64,000 nucleotides of DNA from Bog-756 sp963727075. GTDB taxonomy: Bacteria; Actinomycetota; Acidimicrobiia; Acidimicrobiales; RAAP-2. Location: positions 2,294,001-2,358,000 of the forward strand of contig CAVSET010000006.1 of NCBI GenBank assembly GCA_963727075.1, in the 5' to 3' direction. The position numbers were made by a program, and so were the translations under genes. Below are positions 38,762-48,769 of this stretch, one piece after another (within the stretch, counting starts at the first letter, position 1; every line of letters begins with the position of its first letter). The notes below the pieces were generated by a model that worked only from the letters and a program-made list of their open reading frames with translations, made no database searches and was not told the DNA's origin.

Positions 38762-39474
38762 TCACCGGACGGGCGGATCGATGGGGCTGTGCAGGGCGAG
38801 CCCCCCGTCGCACGCCACCACCTGGCCGGTCACCCAGGCCATCGAGTGCACGGCCAGGATCGGCCTCGGCGATGTCGTCGGCGCGGCCGATCCGACCGAG
38901 CGCGGTGCGAGCGGCCACACCCGAGAGCCACGGCCCGGTGCGGGGGACGGGCCCGAGCATCGGGGTGTCGGTGACACCGGGCGCCACCGCGTTCACCCGT
39001 ACCGGCGCCCACTCGACGGCCGCCACCTTCACCACCATGTCGAGCGCGGCCTTCGACGCGCAGTACAGGCCCATGGTGGCGTCGGCCAGCCGCGAGCTCA
39101 CGCTGCTCGACCGCCACGATCGACCCCTGACCCGCACCGACCATGGCCCGGCCGAGCCCCCGCATGGCCAGCCACACACCCCTGGCGTTGACGGCCATGA
39201 CCCGGTCCCACTCGTCGGGCCCGGCCTCGGCCAGCGGGCCGCTGTGCCCGATGCCGGCGCTGACGGTCACCTGGGTGGGCACCCCCACCCGATCGACGGT
39301 GGCCTGGACAGCGGCGTCGATCTGCATCGGATCGGCGATGTCACAGGTGATGTCGGCCGGCTCCTGACGGTCCCAGACGACGACGGTGGCCCGGGTCGCC
39401 CGCAGCCGGGCGGCCACCGCCGCACCGATACCCGATGCACCACCGATCACGACCGCGGGTCCTCTGGCGTCCAT
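38762..39474 (-). CDS. Short-chain dehydrogenase/reductase (two frameshifts)
   Basis: NAD(P)-dependent oxidoreductase of the classical SDR family, about 237 residues. Cofactor loop VIGGASGIGAAVAARLRA at the N-terminus, DITCDIADPMQI, the catalytic stretch GLYCASKAALDMVVKVAAVE (YxxxK) preceded by SSVSSR, and the C-terminal VTGQVVACDGGLALHSP. Shifts lie near 39108 and 38872. The second position of the usual TGxxxGIG is Gly (GGASGIG). Substrate not predictable; the neighbours suggest lipid or steroid-like compounds. Confidence 0.85.
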
Positions 39475-39631
39475 GCTGCAACCTCGTCTCTGCAACCTCG
39501 TCCCGTGGGCCGGTGACCGGTTGCGACCATCCGCAGGATAGGTGGCTCGAATCGCCGTACACCATCCGACGGCGACTGGCGCAGCCCGTGTCTGAATCGA
39601 GGGCGGGAGCAGCCCGCGCCCAGGATGAAAC

Positions 39632-40694
39632 ATGTCAGACTCGATCGGACGAAGGGGAGCCGCGGCACGGATGGCACTGACCACTCGCAGGGACGACGCG
39701 GCGCTGGCGGCCGGCATCGGCCGCTGGTTGTCCTGTCAGGAAGGGCTGGATGACCCGGTCATCACCGGGCTCGATCGTCCTTCGGCCGGGTTCTCGAGCG
39801 AGACGGTCGTCATCGGCGTGGCCTGGGCGGAGGAAGGGGTCCCCCTCCACAAGTACCTCGTCGTCCGCATGGCCCCACCCGAAGCGGGGACCTTCCCGGA
39901 CTACGACCTGCGATCGCAGTGGCAGGCGCAGATGGCCGCGGCCGACGCCGGTGTGCCCGTGGCCCAACCCGTGGTCGAGACCGACCCCGGGTGGCTGGGC
40001 ACCCCGTTCATGGTCATGCCCCGGGTCGAAGGACACATCATCGGGGCGGTCGCCCATCTCGACCGGTGGCTGAGCGGCCAGAGCCGGTTCGACCAGACCC
40101 GCGTGTACCGCGCCTTCCTCGCCACCCTGACCGACATCCATCGGGCCGACCCGGCGGCTGCGGTCGAGGTGCCCCACCGGGACAACCGCGCCGAGCTCGA
40201 CTATCTGGGACGAGTACCTCCTCTGGTCGAGCCGTGGCTCTCCGGTACCGCTTCTGGTGGAGGCGCTGGCCTGGTGCCGCCGCCACCAGCCGGCTACCGA
40301 GCCGGATCCGGCGCTGCTGTGGGGAGACGCCCGGTTCGAGAACATGGTGTTCAGCGACGACCTCCGACCGCAGGCGGTGCTCGACTGGGACATGACCTCG
40401 GTGGGTGCGCCCGAGCACGACCTGGCCTGGTTCACCAGCCTCGACCTCACCATGCACCACCTCTTCGGGACGAGGATCGACGGGTTCCCGAGCCGCGAGG
40501 ACACCGTCGTGCTGTTCGAGGCGGGACAGGGACGACCGGTCCAGGACCTCGAGTGGTACGAGACGCTGGCCATGGTGCGCAGCACGGCCATCATGAGCCG
40601 GATCGGTTACCTGCGCGTCGACGCGGGGGAGCCCCTCATGCTGCCCATCGAAGACAACCCGATCCTCGACCTCCTGAGGAGCCGCATCGTATGA
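39632..40694 (+). CDS. APH-family phosphotransferase (frameshifted)
   Basis: Kinase-like fold of the aminoglycoside phosphotransferase/ACAD10 type often found beside acyl-CoA dehydrogenase genes. N-terminal lobe: GFSSETVVIGVAW and LVVRMAPPEAGTFPDYDL; PFMVMPRVEGHIIG hinge. After a shift near 40230, the catalytic loop is ALLWGDARFENMVFSDD (D and N residues), followed by AVLDWDMTSVGAPEHDLAW (metal-binding D). About 353 residues. The real role is probably phosphorylation of a hydroxy-acid or CoA-linked intermediate, not drug resistance; this is inference from family members. Confidence 0.85.
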
Positions 40695-40746
40695 AGCGGG
40701 CCGGCGCCCTGATCGACGATCGGCGGGACGCACGCCGCGGTTCACC

Positions 40747-41917
40747 GTGACCCCGGCAGACGAGCCGCTGGTCGACGCGGACGAGCACTTCACCCACCAG
40801 ATCGCCGAGACCCACGCCCACGTGCTCGGACGGCCGACCGGTCCTGGACGGAGAAGGTCTGCGCCATGGCCGCCGCCCGGGATGGCACGCTGCAAGTCGG
40901 CTTCGGAGTGGGCAAGTACACCAACCGCAACGTGTTCGACGGCTACGCCAGCGTGTCGCGGGGACGCGAGCAGTGGACCGTGCGGGCCAGCCGCCGCCTG
41001 TCCGACGACCCGAACCGCCTGTCGGTCGGACCGATCTCCTACACGGTGCTCGAGCCGTACCGCCGGGTCCGGTTCGCCTGTGAGCCCAACGACGAGGTGC
41101 CGGTGGCCTTCGAGTGGGTCTTCGAGGCAGTGACCCCGGCCCATCTCGAGGACCGCGACCGCAGCCGCTCACGCCGGGGCTATCGCCTGGAGTCGGACCT
41201 GCTCCGCTATCACCAGGTGGGCATCCCCTCCGGCTGGGTCGAGGTCGAGGGGAGGCGGGTGGACGTCGCACCGGCCGACTGGTTCACCACCCGCGACCAT
41301 TCGTGGGGCGTGCGCCACGACGTGGGCCTCGCCCCGACCGACGTCGAGCCGTCGGGAGGGCTCGTGCCCGGGGTGGCCTTCCGGTTCTCGTGGAGCCCCA
41401 TGCTGCTCGAGCCGGCCAGACGGCTCCTATTACGCCGTGCACCACCAGCACCGTCATCTGCGGGCCTTCGGCTACGAGGAGCACCGCACCGAGGGGACCG
41501 TCGAGGAGGCGGACGGGACCGTCCGGCGGGCGGCCGCGCTGCGCAGCGAGCTCTCGTTCGACCCGGCCAACCGGCGGGTCCTCGGCGGCACCATCGTGTT
41601 GATCATGGAAGACGGGTCCGAACGACCCGTGTCGGTCCGCGCCCTCGGCGACACCGGTGTGCATCTCGGCCTCGGCCTCTACATGGGCCTCGACGGCCAT
41701 CACCACGGGGAGTGGCGCGGGCCCCTCCATGTCGAGGGCGAGTACGTGGCGGACTGCACGCGACCCCGACGTGGCCCGCCGCATCCACCAGATCCGGGAC
41801 ACCGTCGTCGGCGTCGACGATCCCGTCGGTGGGGGCAAGGGGTGGGCCAACCTCCAGACCACGGTGGCCGGGGCCTGGCCGGAGCTCGGTCTGGACGAGG
41901 AGTCGTCCTTCGTCTGA
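40747..41917 (+). CDS. DUF7064/DUF7065-like protein (three frameshifts)
   Basis: Protein of about 390 residues with tandem beta-rich domains, frequently next to APH-type kinases in actinobacteria. Segments: GFGVGKYTNRNVFDGYASV, RVRFACEPNDEVPVAFEWVF, TTRDHSWGVRHDVGLAPTD, then after a shift near 41425 YAVHHQHRHLRAFGYEEH, and after another near 41762 ARRIHQIRDTVVGVDDP. A further shift lies near 40850. The DHSWGVR motif and His-rich stretch could bind metal or ligand. Enzymatic role unknown. GTG 40747 is the likely start. Confidence 0.65.
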
Positions 41918-41931
41918 GCGGGCGGCCGGCG

Positions 41932-43076
41932 CTACCCGACGGCGCCGAACCGGTCGAGGTAGGGACCGAACCGGCTCCTCACCGTCGGCTCGTCGAGCCC
42001 GAACTCGTCCAGTGCGAACTCGTGCACGCCGAACTGGCGGGGCGGGTGGGCCCGGGCCCAGGCCTCCATCGGCCGACGTCCCGGGCCAACCTCCATCCCG
42101 AACCGGTCGTAGGCCGTGCCGATGGCGGCCACCGGGTCGGATTGGAGCGAGTCGAAGCCGATGTCGGCGAACCACTCCTCGCCGATGCGGCTCCGGAACT
42201 CCAGGGCACGCCGGACGGCTTCGGCCCACAGGTCCAGTTGCTCCCGACCGAGCTCACGGGCGTCACCCGGTCACTGACCCAGCTCCGGGTGTAGGCGATG
42301 AGGCTGCAGACCGAGCCCAGCACGTCGGCGGGGTCGCGGTGGGTCCAGAGGAACTTGGCCCCCGGGTAGACCGCCTTCGAGGTCGTCGAGGGCCAGCATG
42401 TGGACGGGGGTCTTCACGTGCCAGAACCGGGGTGGGCAGTGCCATTGGAGCAGCTGGAGGACCAGCCGGTGGAACGCGTAGGCGCCCGACATGTCGCAGT
42501 CGCGGACCCAGGACGAGTAGGCCGGGACCCGGGCCATCCCGTTGAAGTGCTCGGTCCGGAACTCCATGCCCAGCAGGTCCTGGCACTCGGTCGGGCCGGT
42601 TGGGCTCTGGAAGTGGAGGGAGCGCATCTTGGGGAAGGCCTCGTACATGGCGTCGAGGCCCCGGCTCGGTCTCCTCGATGCGGCGGTCACTGCTCTGGGT
42701 GGCCGGTCTCGGGCGGCGGCACGGGCGCGGACGATTCCCACAGTCGGAGCGAGCGGATGCGCGGATCGGCGGCCAGCAGGTTGCTGAGGGCCGTGGTGCC
42801 GGTGCGAGGCAGGCCGATGATGCACAGCGGCCCTTCGATCTCCTCGTCGCCGATGACCGGGATGGGTCGCCAGCTCGGCGACGATCCGGAGCCGGTTGAC
42901 CAGCAGCATCTGGAGTCGCATCCCGAGGATGTCCTCGCCCAGCGCGGTCAGGGCCGCCTCTCGGTTGAGGGAGTCGACCAGGCGATCGAGGCCCTCCCGC
43001 CAGGAGGTTCCCCCGAAGTCCTCCAGCCCGGTCTGTTGCCATCGCCCCTTCGACCAAGCGCAGCCGTATCGAGCAT
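41932..43076 (-). CDS. Sulfotransferase family protein (multiple frameshifts)
   Basis: PAPS-dependent sulfotransferase of the actinobacterial type, about 380 residues. The 5'-phosphosulfate loop is CIIGLPRTGTTALSNLLAAD, followed by a long middle part (DAMYEAFPKMRSLHFQSPTG, HWHVKTPVHMLALDDLEAVY in parts) and the 3'-phosphate-binding FLWTHRDPADVLGSVCSLIAY. Frame changes near 42990, 42860, 42670, 42385 and 42265 are needed to join these. The ATG at 43076 overlaps the stop of the downstream-reading SDR gene (TGATG). Sits in a cluster with SDRs, suggesting modification of a hydrophobic alcohol. Confidence 0.8.
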
Positions 43077-43885
43077 CAGACGAAGTCCGAGCCGCCGTCG
43101 ACGTTCACGTTGGCGCCGGTCACGTAGCCGTTGGCCGGCGAGGCCAGATAGGCGACGAGGGTGGCGACCTCCTCGGGCAGGCCGGCCCGCCCGAGATCGG
43201 CCGGCTGGTGGAAGTGCCGGTCGATCCAGTGCATGACGTCGTGGGGATCGGTGGCGTCGAGACCCTCCTCCTCGAAGATGCTCGCGCAGGCCCTCGCTGA
43301 AGCTGGCCGTGACGATCGACCCGGGGCTCACCGTGTTGACCAGGATCCCCTCGGGGGCCAGCGACTTGGACAGGTTCTTCGACACGCTGGCCAGCGCGGC
43401 CTTCGCCGCCGTGTAGGCCACGAGGAGGGGGCTCTGTCGCTGGATCGAGTGGGCGGAGACGTTGACGATCCTGGCCCACTCGGCCTGGCGGAGGAGCGGT
43501 AGCGCGGCGCGCACGCACCGCACGACCGACCATCAGCCCGATCTCGAAGGTGGCGTCCCAGTCGTGCGTCCTCGAGCTCCTCGAACCGGCCGGCGCCCGG
43601 GCCAAGGGTATTGATCAGGATGTGGAGCGAGCCCCACCGTTGGCGCAACTCGTCGAAGGCGGCGTCCACCTGCCGCCGGTCGGTGGCGTCGACCGACAGT
43701 CCGATCGATCCGCGGCGGCCGGCGTCGTGCAAGCGCGGCCACCGTGTCGTCGAGCGCTTCGGCGACCCCGGGCCAGGACGGCCACCTCCGCGCCTTCGGC
43801 AGCCAGGCGTTCGGCGATGGCCCTGCCCCATTCCCTTGGAACCGCCGGTGACGACCGCCTTCGCATCCTGCATCCCCAGGTCCAT
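43076..43885 (-). CDS. Short-chain dehydrogenase/reductase (multiple frameshifts)
   Basis: SDR of about 265 residues. Cofactor loop AVVTGGSKGMGRAIAERLAA (joined over one shift near 43826), SVDATDRRQVDAAFDEL, ILINTLGPG (the NAG position reads NTLG), the catalytic NVSAHSIQRQSPLLVAYTAAKAAL in parts with YxxxK, and VNTVSPGSIVTASFSEG, ending with ANGYVTGANVNVDGGSDF. Further shifts near 43772, 43735, 43570, 43505 and 43272. It precedes the sulfotransferase with TGATG overlap, so the two are co-translated. Confidence 0.82.
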
Positions 43886-43896
43886 GTCGTGCCCCT

Positions 43897-45143
43897 TTCA
43901 ACGCGGGAAGCGCCGCTCGACGGCCGCTCGGCGGGCGGCCAGCACCTCTCCGCCGCTCCTCGGCGCGTCGACCCGCGGGGCGTCCGGACGGGCACGGCGC
44001 TGGGCCAGGTCGGCGAACCGCACGACCCGGGCCTCGGGGACCGGGTGCGCTCTCGGCCCGGAGCCAGCGGAAGATCATCGCCCCGTGGTGGTTGCCGGCG
44101 GTGTCGAGCCAGTTGGCCAGCCCCGGGTCGGCGTGGGCCACGACCGCCCGGAACACGCCGTCGGGGTCGAGCCGAGCCTGGTGGCCGTTGAGGCTCGACT
44201 GCCGGTTGGCGTAGTCGATCGTCTCCCACCAGTAGTTCCCGAGGGAGACACTCCAGTAGAGGGCACGGCGGCGGTGTGACCTCGATGACCAGTGCCTCGT
44301 CGTCGGCCAGGCTCCACGAGCCCCAGGTGCTCACGTTCTCGGCCGCTGCCCCCATGCCGGTGAGGGCGGCCGGCTGGCGGAAGCAGTTCACGCCCTGGGT
44401 GCGGCCACCCTCCTCGACGTCCAGCCAGAACGCGACGCTGGCCTCGATGAACTCGCCGAGGGCCCGGAGCTGTCCGCCCACACCGGCGGCGGTCAGCGGG
44501 GCGGGCACGGTCGGAGTCCCAGTCCGGGCCGGGCCGGTCGATGCACTCGATGGACAGGTCGGCGGCGCACCTCTTCGCTCCAGTCGTAGAAGAACTGGCG
44601 GACCACGAGCGACGAGCTGCGCTCGGCCAGTGGCATCCAGTTGCCGGGGTGTCGTCGGCCGACAGCACCAGCTCGAACCGGCCTTCGTCGTCCATGTCGA
44701 GGTCGTCGGCCACCACGTTGGCGGTGCTCTCCATGCCCCCCATCACCTGGAAGCCGAGGTAGCGAACCGAGTTGCGGCGCCCCCGGACCACGTAGGTGGC
44801 GTCCCCCCGGATGGCCGCCCCGGTGTAGGCGGCGTCCGGGCAGTCCATCCCCCACTTCAGCACGTTGTCCACGTTGGCCGGGGTGAAGCGGGGCCGGTAC
44901 GGGTCCCCGCTGCGGAGGGCTTCGTCGATGCCGAGGGCCAGCAGGACGAGCAGGTGGCGGTAGCCCTCGGCTCGATCGGTCTCTTCTGCCGGAGCCCGCG
45001 GGGAATGGATGACCGACCCCGCCCGGGCCAGACGACTCGAGCATCCTCTGCCAGTCCTGACCGGACAGCAGTGACTCGGCGTCGGAGGGCCGGCGCCCGT
45101 AGGCCGACCCCACCGAGCCCGGCGCCCACGCCGGTGCTTGCAT
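43897..45143 (-). CDS. DUF1214-like protein (multiple frameshifts)
   Basis: Protein of about 400 residues, first of the minus-strand trio with SDR and sulfotransferase. Segments, in order over several frames: LLSGQDWQRML, EETDRAEGYRHLLVLLALGI, YLGFQVMGGMESTANVVADD, FELVLSADDT, GNWMPLAERSSSLVVRQFFY, then AFWLDVEEGGRTQGVNCFR and the DUF1214-like YWSVSLGNYWWETIDYANRQ region, ending HADPGLANWLDTAGNHHGA. Such proteins accompany catabolic clusters; activity is unknown. ATG 45143 has GGGAGGTG eight bases upstream. Confidence 0.7.
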
Positions 45144-45195
45144 TCGGCCGCACCTCCCTGCCGTCGACGAAAAAGGGACGAAAAGCTGGTCGAGC

Positions 45196-46150
45196 CTAAC
45201 CGGCCCGCCATTGGGCGTCCCGAGGCGCCGGCACCCCGGGAGCCCGGCCGTCAGTCGCCTCGACCGCCTGCGGCCGAACCGGACCGGTCCCGCTGTCATC
45301 CCGTCCCGGCCTGTCCCGTCCGGGATGAGCATTGATGAGCAGGCCGCCGACCACGGCCGCCAGCACCAGGGACCCCGCCCCCAGGCGCTGGCCACCGCAA
45401 CCCGTGCACGGTGGCCTGGGCCTCCGTTCCGGGGCCGCGGGCGTGGACGGCCGGGTACGAGGCCGTGGCGGCGGCCGCGATGGTGTTCAGGAGGGCGGTC
45501 CCGATCGAGGCACCGACCTGCTGCGACGTGTCGGTCGTCGCCGAAGTGACCCCGGCATCACGCCGCTCGGCGTTGCTCGTGGCCGTGCTGATGCAGGGCA
45601 CCATGGCGATGCCCAGGCCCAGCCCGAGGAGGAGCTCGGCGGGAAGCACGGCGCTCACATAGGAGGAGTCGGTTGTGAGCTGGGTCAGCAGCGCCACCCC
45701 CGCGGCGGCGATCAGCATCCCGGGGACGACCAGCAGCCGGGTGCGCCGGTGGGGCATGAGCCGACTGGCCAGTTGGGTGGCGGCCAACCCGTTCACCACC
45801 ATGAGGGGGAGGAAGGCCACGCCCGCCTTCAGCGGTGAGTAGTGGTCGACCGTCTGCAATAGGTACGTGAGGAAGAGGAACGTGCCGTACATGCCGAGCA
45901 CGACCAGGATGATGGTGAGGAAGGACCCGCCGCGGTTGCGGTCGGCCAGGATCCTGAGAGGGAGCAGCGGGCTCGACACCCTCGACTGCACCAACACGAA
46001 GAGGGACAGCAGCACCACGGCGGCGATCAGCGAGGCGACGACCCGGGACGCGCCCCATCCGGCCGTGCCCGCCTCACCCAGCGCGTACACCAGCGCGACC
46101 AGCCCGCCGCACCCGAGGATGGCGCCGGGAACGTCCAGCCGCACTCCGTA
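45196..46150 (-). pseudogene. MFS transporter, N-terminal half missing
   Basis: C-terminal half of a DHA2-type MFS exporter: VRLDVPGAILGCGGLVALVY, PLLPLRILADRNRGGSFLTI, LFLTYLLQTVDHYSPLKAGVAFLPL in parts, and VTSATTDTSQQVGASIGTAL, the usual late helices. The first six or so helices are absent. The homology stops at about 46145, where the DNA changes to a fragment of a small CDGH-motif gene on the other strand. A further one-base shift near 45400 affects the end. It cannot work as a full transporter; I infer a deletion or insertion junction. Confidence 0.8.
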
Positions 46151-46259
46151 CAACACAGTCTGGCGTGGCCGATTCAAGGATGGCGCCGGCACGTGGCACA
46201 CCGTCGAGGCTTGCGACGGTCACCGCGCCGACCAGGATGCCGTCCAGCAGATCGGGTGA
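46144..46259 (+). pseudogene. 3' fragment of a small CDGH-motif gene
   Basis: Encodes YNTVWRGRFKDGAGTWHTVE followed by ACDGHRAD and a short end, nearly identical to the last half of the complete gene at 50128-50382 (TVWRGRFKDGAGKWHTV, ACDGHRADLDAV). The 5' half is missing exactly where the MFS remnant begins. It shows that sequence related to the mobile element's cargo lies outside the present element. Confidence 0.75.
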
Positions 46260-46365
46260 AACCATGGGCCTTTACAGACAGCGCCCGCGGGTCGATGGCC
46301 ATCCCCTTCCCAACACGACCATCGACCATGTCCCGCGAGGCGAGCCGTGGGTGCGGACACTGCTC

Positions 46366-46405
46366 TCGAAGTGAGGGTGGGGGTGAAACCCAGTCCTCAC
46401 TTCGA
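46366..46405. other. Hairpin, 11-bp perfect stem
   Basis: TCGAAGTGAGG (46366-46376) pairs with CCTCACTTCGA (46395-46405) over an 18-nt loop. It lies in a 268-bp gap between the CDGH fragment and the small membrane protein gene. No T-run follows, so a simple terminator is not certain. Confidence 0.6.
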
Positions 46406-46527
46406 TACGAGGGTTACCCACTGTTGCGCCGCGAAAGCACAGACATGCGTTGGTCAGCTCGACAGCGAGAACCGGGTGCCACACTCCTCAGGATTCAATC
46501 TGGGTCGAGAAGGGTAGGGATACTGAC

Positions 46528-46668
46528 ATGGGACTTTTCCTCCTGGTGCTCGTGCTCGCCCTGATCTTTGCCGGAGTCGGATTCGCAGTCCACCTGCTGT
46601 GGATCGTCGCCGTTGTGCTATTCGTGGCATGGCTCGTTGGGCTCGTACTGGGAGTTGGAAGGTCGTAA
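46528..46668 (+). CDS. Small two-helix membrane protein
   Basis: A 46-residue, almost entirely hydrophobic protein (LFLLVLVLALIFAGVGFAV, LLWIVAVVLFVAWLVGLVLG) with a glycine-rich end, similar in pattern to the short lmo0937/DUF5670-type membrane peptides. ATG 46528 follows AGGGTAGGGATACTGAC. No function known. Confidence 0.65.
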   Translation: MGLFLLVLVLALIFAGVGFAVHLLWIVAVVLFVAWLVGLVLGVGRS

Positions 46669-46673
46669 GTTCG

Positions 46674-47042
46674 ATGAGCAGCGAGCATTGGAAGGACGAA
46701 CCCGACGACGACGACTATCCCGCTGCCGAGTCGTACCTTTCCCTGCTCGTCGGGCCCGCAGGTGCGGCCAAGCTGACAAAGGCTTTGCGCAAGGAGGAAG
46801 AGCTCAGGTACTTCGCGGCGAAGGACATCTTGCGGGCCTCGGGGTTGCCGTTGCTGGGCCGGGATGACTCTGAGGTGGCCTCCGACTTGGAGAAGGTCAA
46901 GTTCGGCAAGAAGCTGTCCCCGGTGCTGCTCCTTGAGGGCGTTCCGCTGTGGGTGGCTGATGGGTATCACAGGGTGTGTGCGAGCTACAACCTCGACGCG
47001 AAGAGTCCCGTACCCTGTCGGATCGTGCCTCGCTCGTCATGA
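46674..47042 (+). CDS. Conserved small protein with ParB-like motif
   Basis: 122 residues. The central and C-terminal parts (LRYFAAKDILRASGLPLL, KKLSPVLLLEGVPLWVADGY, HRVCASYNLDAKSPVPCRI) resemble stand-alone ParB/Srx-fold proteins in which the DGYHR motif corresponds to the nucleotide-binding loop. An acidic N-terminus (EDEPDDDDYP-like) precedes. Begins 5 bp after the small membrane protein gene, so the two may be co-transcribed. The activity is not established for this subgroup. Confidence 0.65.
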   Translation: MSSEHWKDEPDDDDYPAAESYLSLLVGPAGAAKLTKALRKEEELRYFAAKDILRASGLPLLGRDDSEVASDLEKVKFGKKLSPVLLLEGVPLWVADGYHRVCASYNLDAKSPVPCRIVPRSS

Positions 47043-47906
47043 CCTTGGCGTAGTGAGGCTGGCCGGCAAGCGTTGGGATGGTGAGCAACCCACAAGGCCG
47101 TTGGATTGACAACCACGACGAGCCGTTTGGGCCTCGAGCCTCTCCTGCTCTCGAGATGGTGGCGGATTTTCCGGACCACCTGGGATGTTCACCGGATCGC
47201 CTATGCGCCCGATGGTCCGTCAGCATTCGCCCGAGTTACTGCCTACCCCGCCCGAGGCGGGTTATCGCAGTTTCAGGAGACGCTCGCGTTTCGTGTCGTA
47301 CGACGAGGGCCTCGTGTCTCCAATCGCGGTGTTCGGGCAGACCCCTGAGTCACCCCGCCCGGCCTTGGATCGGCTACGAGGGAGGATGGCCAACGAAGCG
47401 AAGAGGGGCACTGGCGCCTCGCCAGCGAGCGCATATGTGCCAATACCGAGCAGGATGTGGGGTGCCCCACAACACCGGGCCGGTGGACACAATGCGGCTC
47501 ACGTTGGGCCGTATGCCTACTGTCCCGAGCACCCGACCCGCCTATTTCCGGAGTGCCGGATTGGTTCTCGACCTGCCGGCCTTCGCACCGGTTCCCAACG
47601 TTTCCGGCTTCTCGCAGGGTTGTTGACTGTACGCCGGTACTTGAGTTCATCGAGCATTCACCACCCCGTAACCGGCTGTTCCCAGGCATGCGTCAGAATA
47701 GAGATCAGTCCGTGCGACGAGAGGCTCCGGTGGCTGCGGACTATGGGGTCGAAGCTCCACCATGTCAGTCCCCCCCTTGGCGTGGTGGAGCTTCCCCCGA
47801 CCCAACCCACCGAGCCCCACGTGCCGGCTGACGTCGAACCGAAGCCGGCCTGCACTCCTGGGGCTGTCCCCTCCGCACCCCGAAAGTGGAGCTGAGGATG
47901 GAGGAC
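47043..47906. other. No recognisable gene; contains a 12-bp-stem hairpin
   Basis: 864 bp between the ParB-like gene and the left attachment site. Open frames on both strands lack any family pattern and their codon composition is unlike the neighbours, so none is called. A perfect inverted repeat GAAGCTCCACCA (47751-47762) / TGGTGGAGCTTC (47782-47793) lies 114 bp before the att repeat. The stretch may be decayed DNA of an earlier insertion. Confidence 0.5.
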
Positions 47907-48769
47907 GGAGCCTGGGAGGAGAATCGAACTCCTGACCTACGCATTACGAGTGGGTCTCCAGCTGAATCTGACGGATACCCAAGGTATCGATAAGGATACT
48001 GAACAGGACTTTCCATAGGCCCCCGACACCCTTCCCTGTTCGCAGTGCGGTACGGATATGGGATGGATATGGGATGGCCCTCTACTGGCGGAGCGACGAT
48101 GACTGAGAAATATGCCCGTCCGAATAAAGCTGCTGAATCGCGGTCCGCCGGGTGCCGCCGGACAGCGGCCCGTAACTGGCGCTCCTCCCATATGTCGCGA
48201 TGCGCTCCAAGCACAGCCTCCCAATCAGGCCTGGCTTCGACGAGGTCTTCAACCACTAGGAACTCGATGACGTCCTCAAGTGATGGCCGGAAGCGCCTTC
48301 CACCTACTGGAAGGTGGGCATCGCGAAGGTCACGTTCGGGGCAATCTCTGCCCAGCCTCTCCCTTGCGCGGTGGCACAGGGTGTGCCAATGGGGTGCATC
48401 ACCATTGACCTGCACGTGCGCTGCCGGGTACGGATGATTTGGATTCCGCTCATAGTCCCAGTGAACCAACATCTCGGTACGGTCCTCATCGAGATAGAGG
48501 CCGTACTGGGACTTCGTCACAGCCGGATACTCCCCTTCAGCATCCATCTGCATGTAGTAAGCAACCAGCAAGAAGGCATGGGCTTCATGTAGCCCAAGTG
48601 TCAGCGGAACTGCCCGTGCACGAAAATCCCGCTTGGTGATTCCGTATGCCACTTGCATGATGGTTGCATCGCCGAAGGGTGCGATGACGGCGCTCAGCCT
48701 TACTCCGTGAGTGACAGTCCCGTTGAGCAGGTTCGAAACATCGTCGGCAAAGCCGCGGAGCGACTTCAA
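47765..48769 (-). CDS. Unknown protein, toxin-like partner, reads through attL
   Basis: Second gene of a two-gene unit. The TTG start at 48769 overlaps the upstream stop (TTGA). About 240 residues are element-borne: ATIMQVAYGITKRDFRARAV, AFLLVAYYMQMDAEGEYPAV, MLVHWDYERNPNHPYPAAHV, LRDAHLPVGGRRFRPSLEDV, IEFLVVEDLVEARPDWEAVL. The regularly spaced His and Arg residues followed by a C-terminal helix resemble small nuclease or TumE/DUF6516-like toxins, but I cannot assign it. The frame continues through the att repeat (SGVRFSSQAPS is the translated tRNA end) and ends 142 bp outside the element, so the last part is not native to the element. Confidence 0.55.
   Translation of the reverse strand: MKSLRGFADDVSNLLNGTVTHGVRLSAVIAPFGDATIMQVAYGITKRDFRARAVPLTLGLHEAHAFLLVAYYMQMDAEGEYPAVTKSQYGLYLDEDRTEMLVHWDYERNPNHPYPAAHVQVNGDAPHWHTLCHRARERLGRDCPERDLRDAHLPVGGRRFRPSLEDVIEFLVVEDLVEARPDWEAVLGAHRDIWEERQLRAAVRRHPADRDSAALFGRAYFSVIVAPPVEGHPISIPYPYRTANREGCRGPMESPVQYPYRYLGYPSDSAGDPLVMRRSGVRFSSQAPSSILSSTFGVRRGQPQECRPASVRRQPARGARWVGSGEAPPRQGGD
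47907..47952. repeat. Left attachment site (attL core, 46 bp)
   Basis: Identical over 46 bp to 61929-61974, which covers the 3' half of tRNA-Thr(CGT) from the anticodon loop to the first two bases of the encoded CCA. This copy is an orphan tRNA 3' end with no 5' half. Offset between copies is 14,022 bp. Confidence 0.93.
48054..48077 (+). repeat. 11-bp tandem repeat, possible integrase arm sites (left)
   Basis: Two copies of GGATATGGGAT in tandem followed by GG, about 100 bp inside attL. Two similar units, in the same orientation, lie 30-50 bp inside the other end at 61878-61899. This placement fits arm-type binding sites of a lambda-like integrase. Confidence 0.5.

Noticed and set aside
47078..47895. 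Plus-strand frames of 182 and 236 residues before attL
   Set aside because: No family pattern, overlapping alternatives on both strands, unusual composition; left as uncalled DNA.
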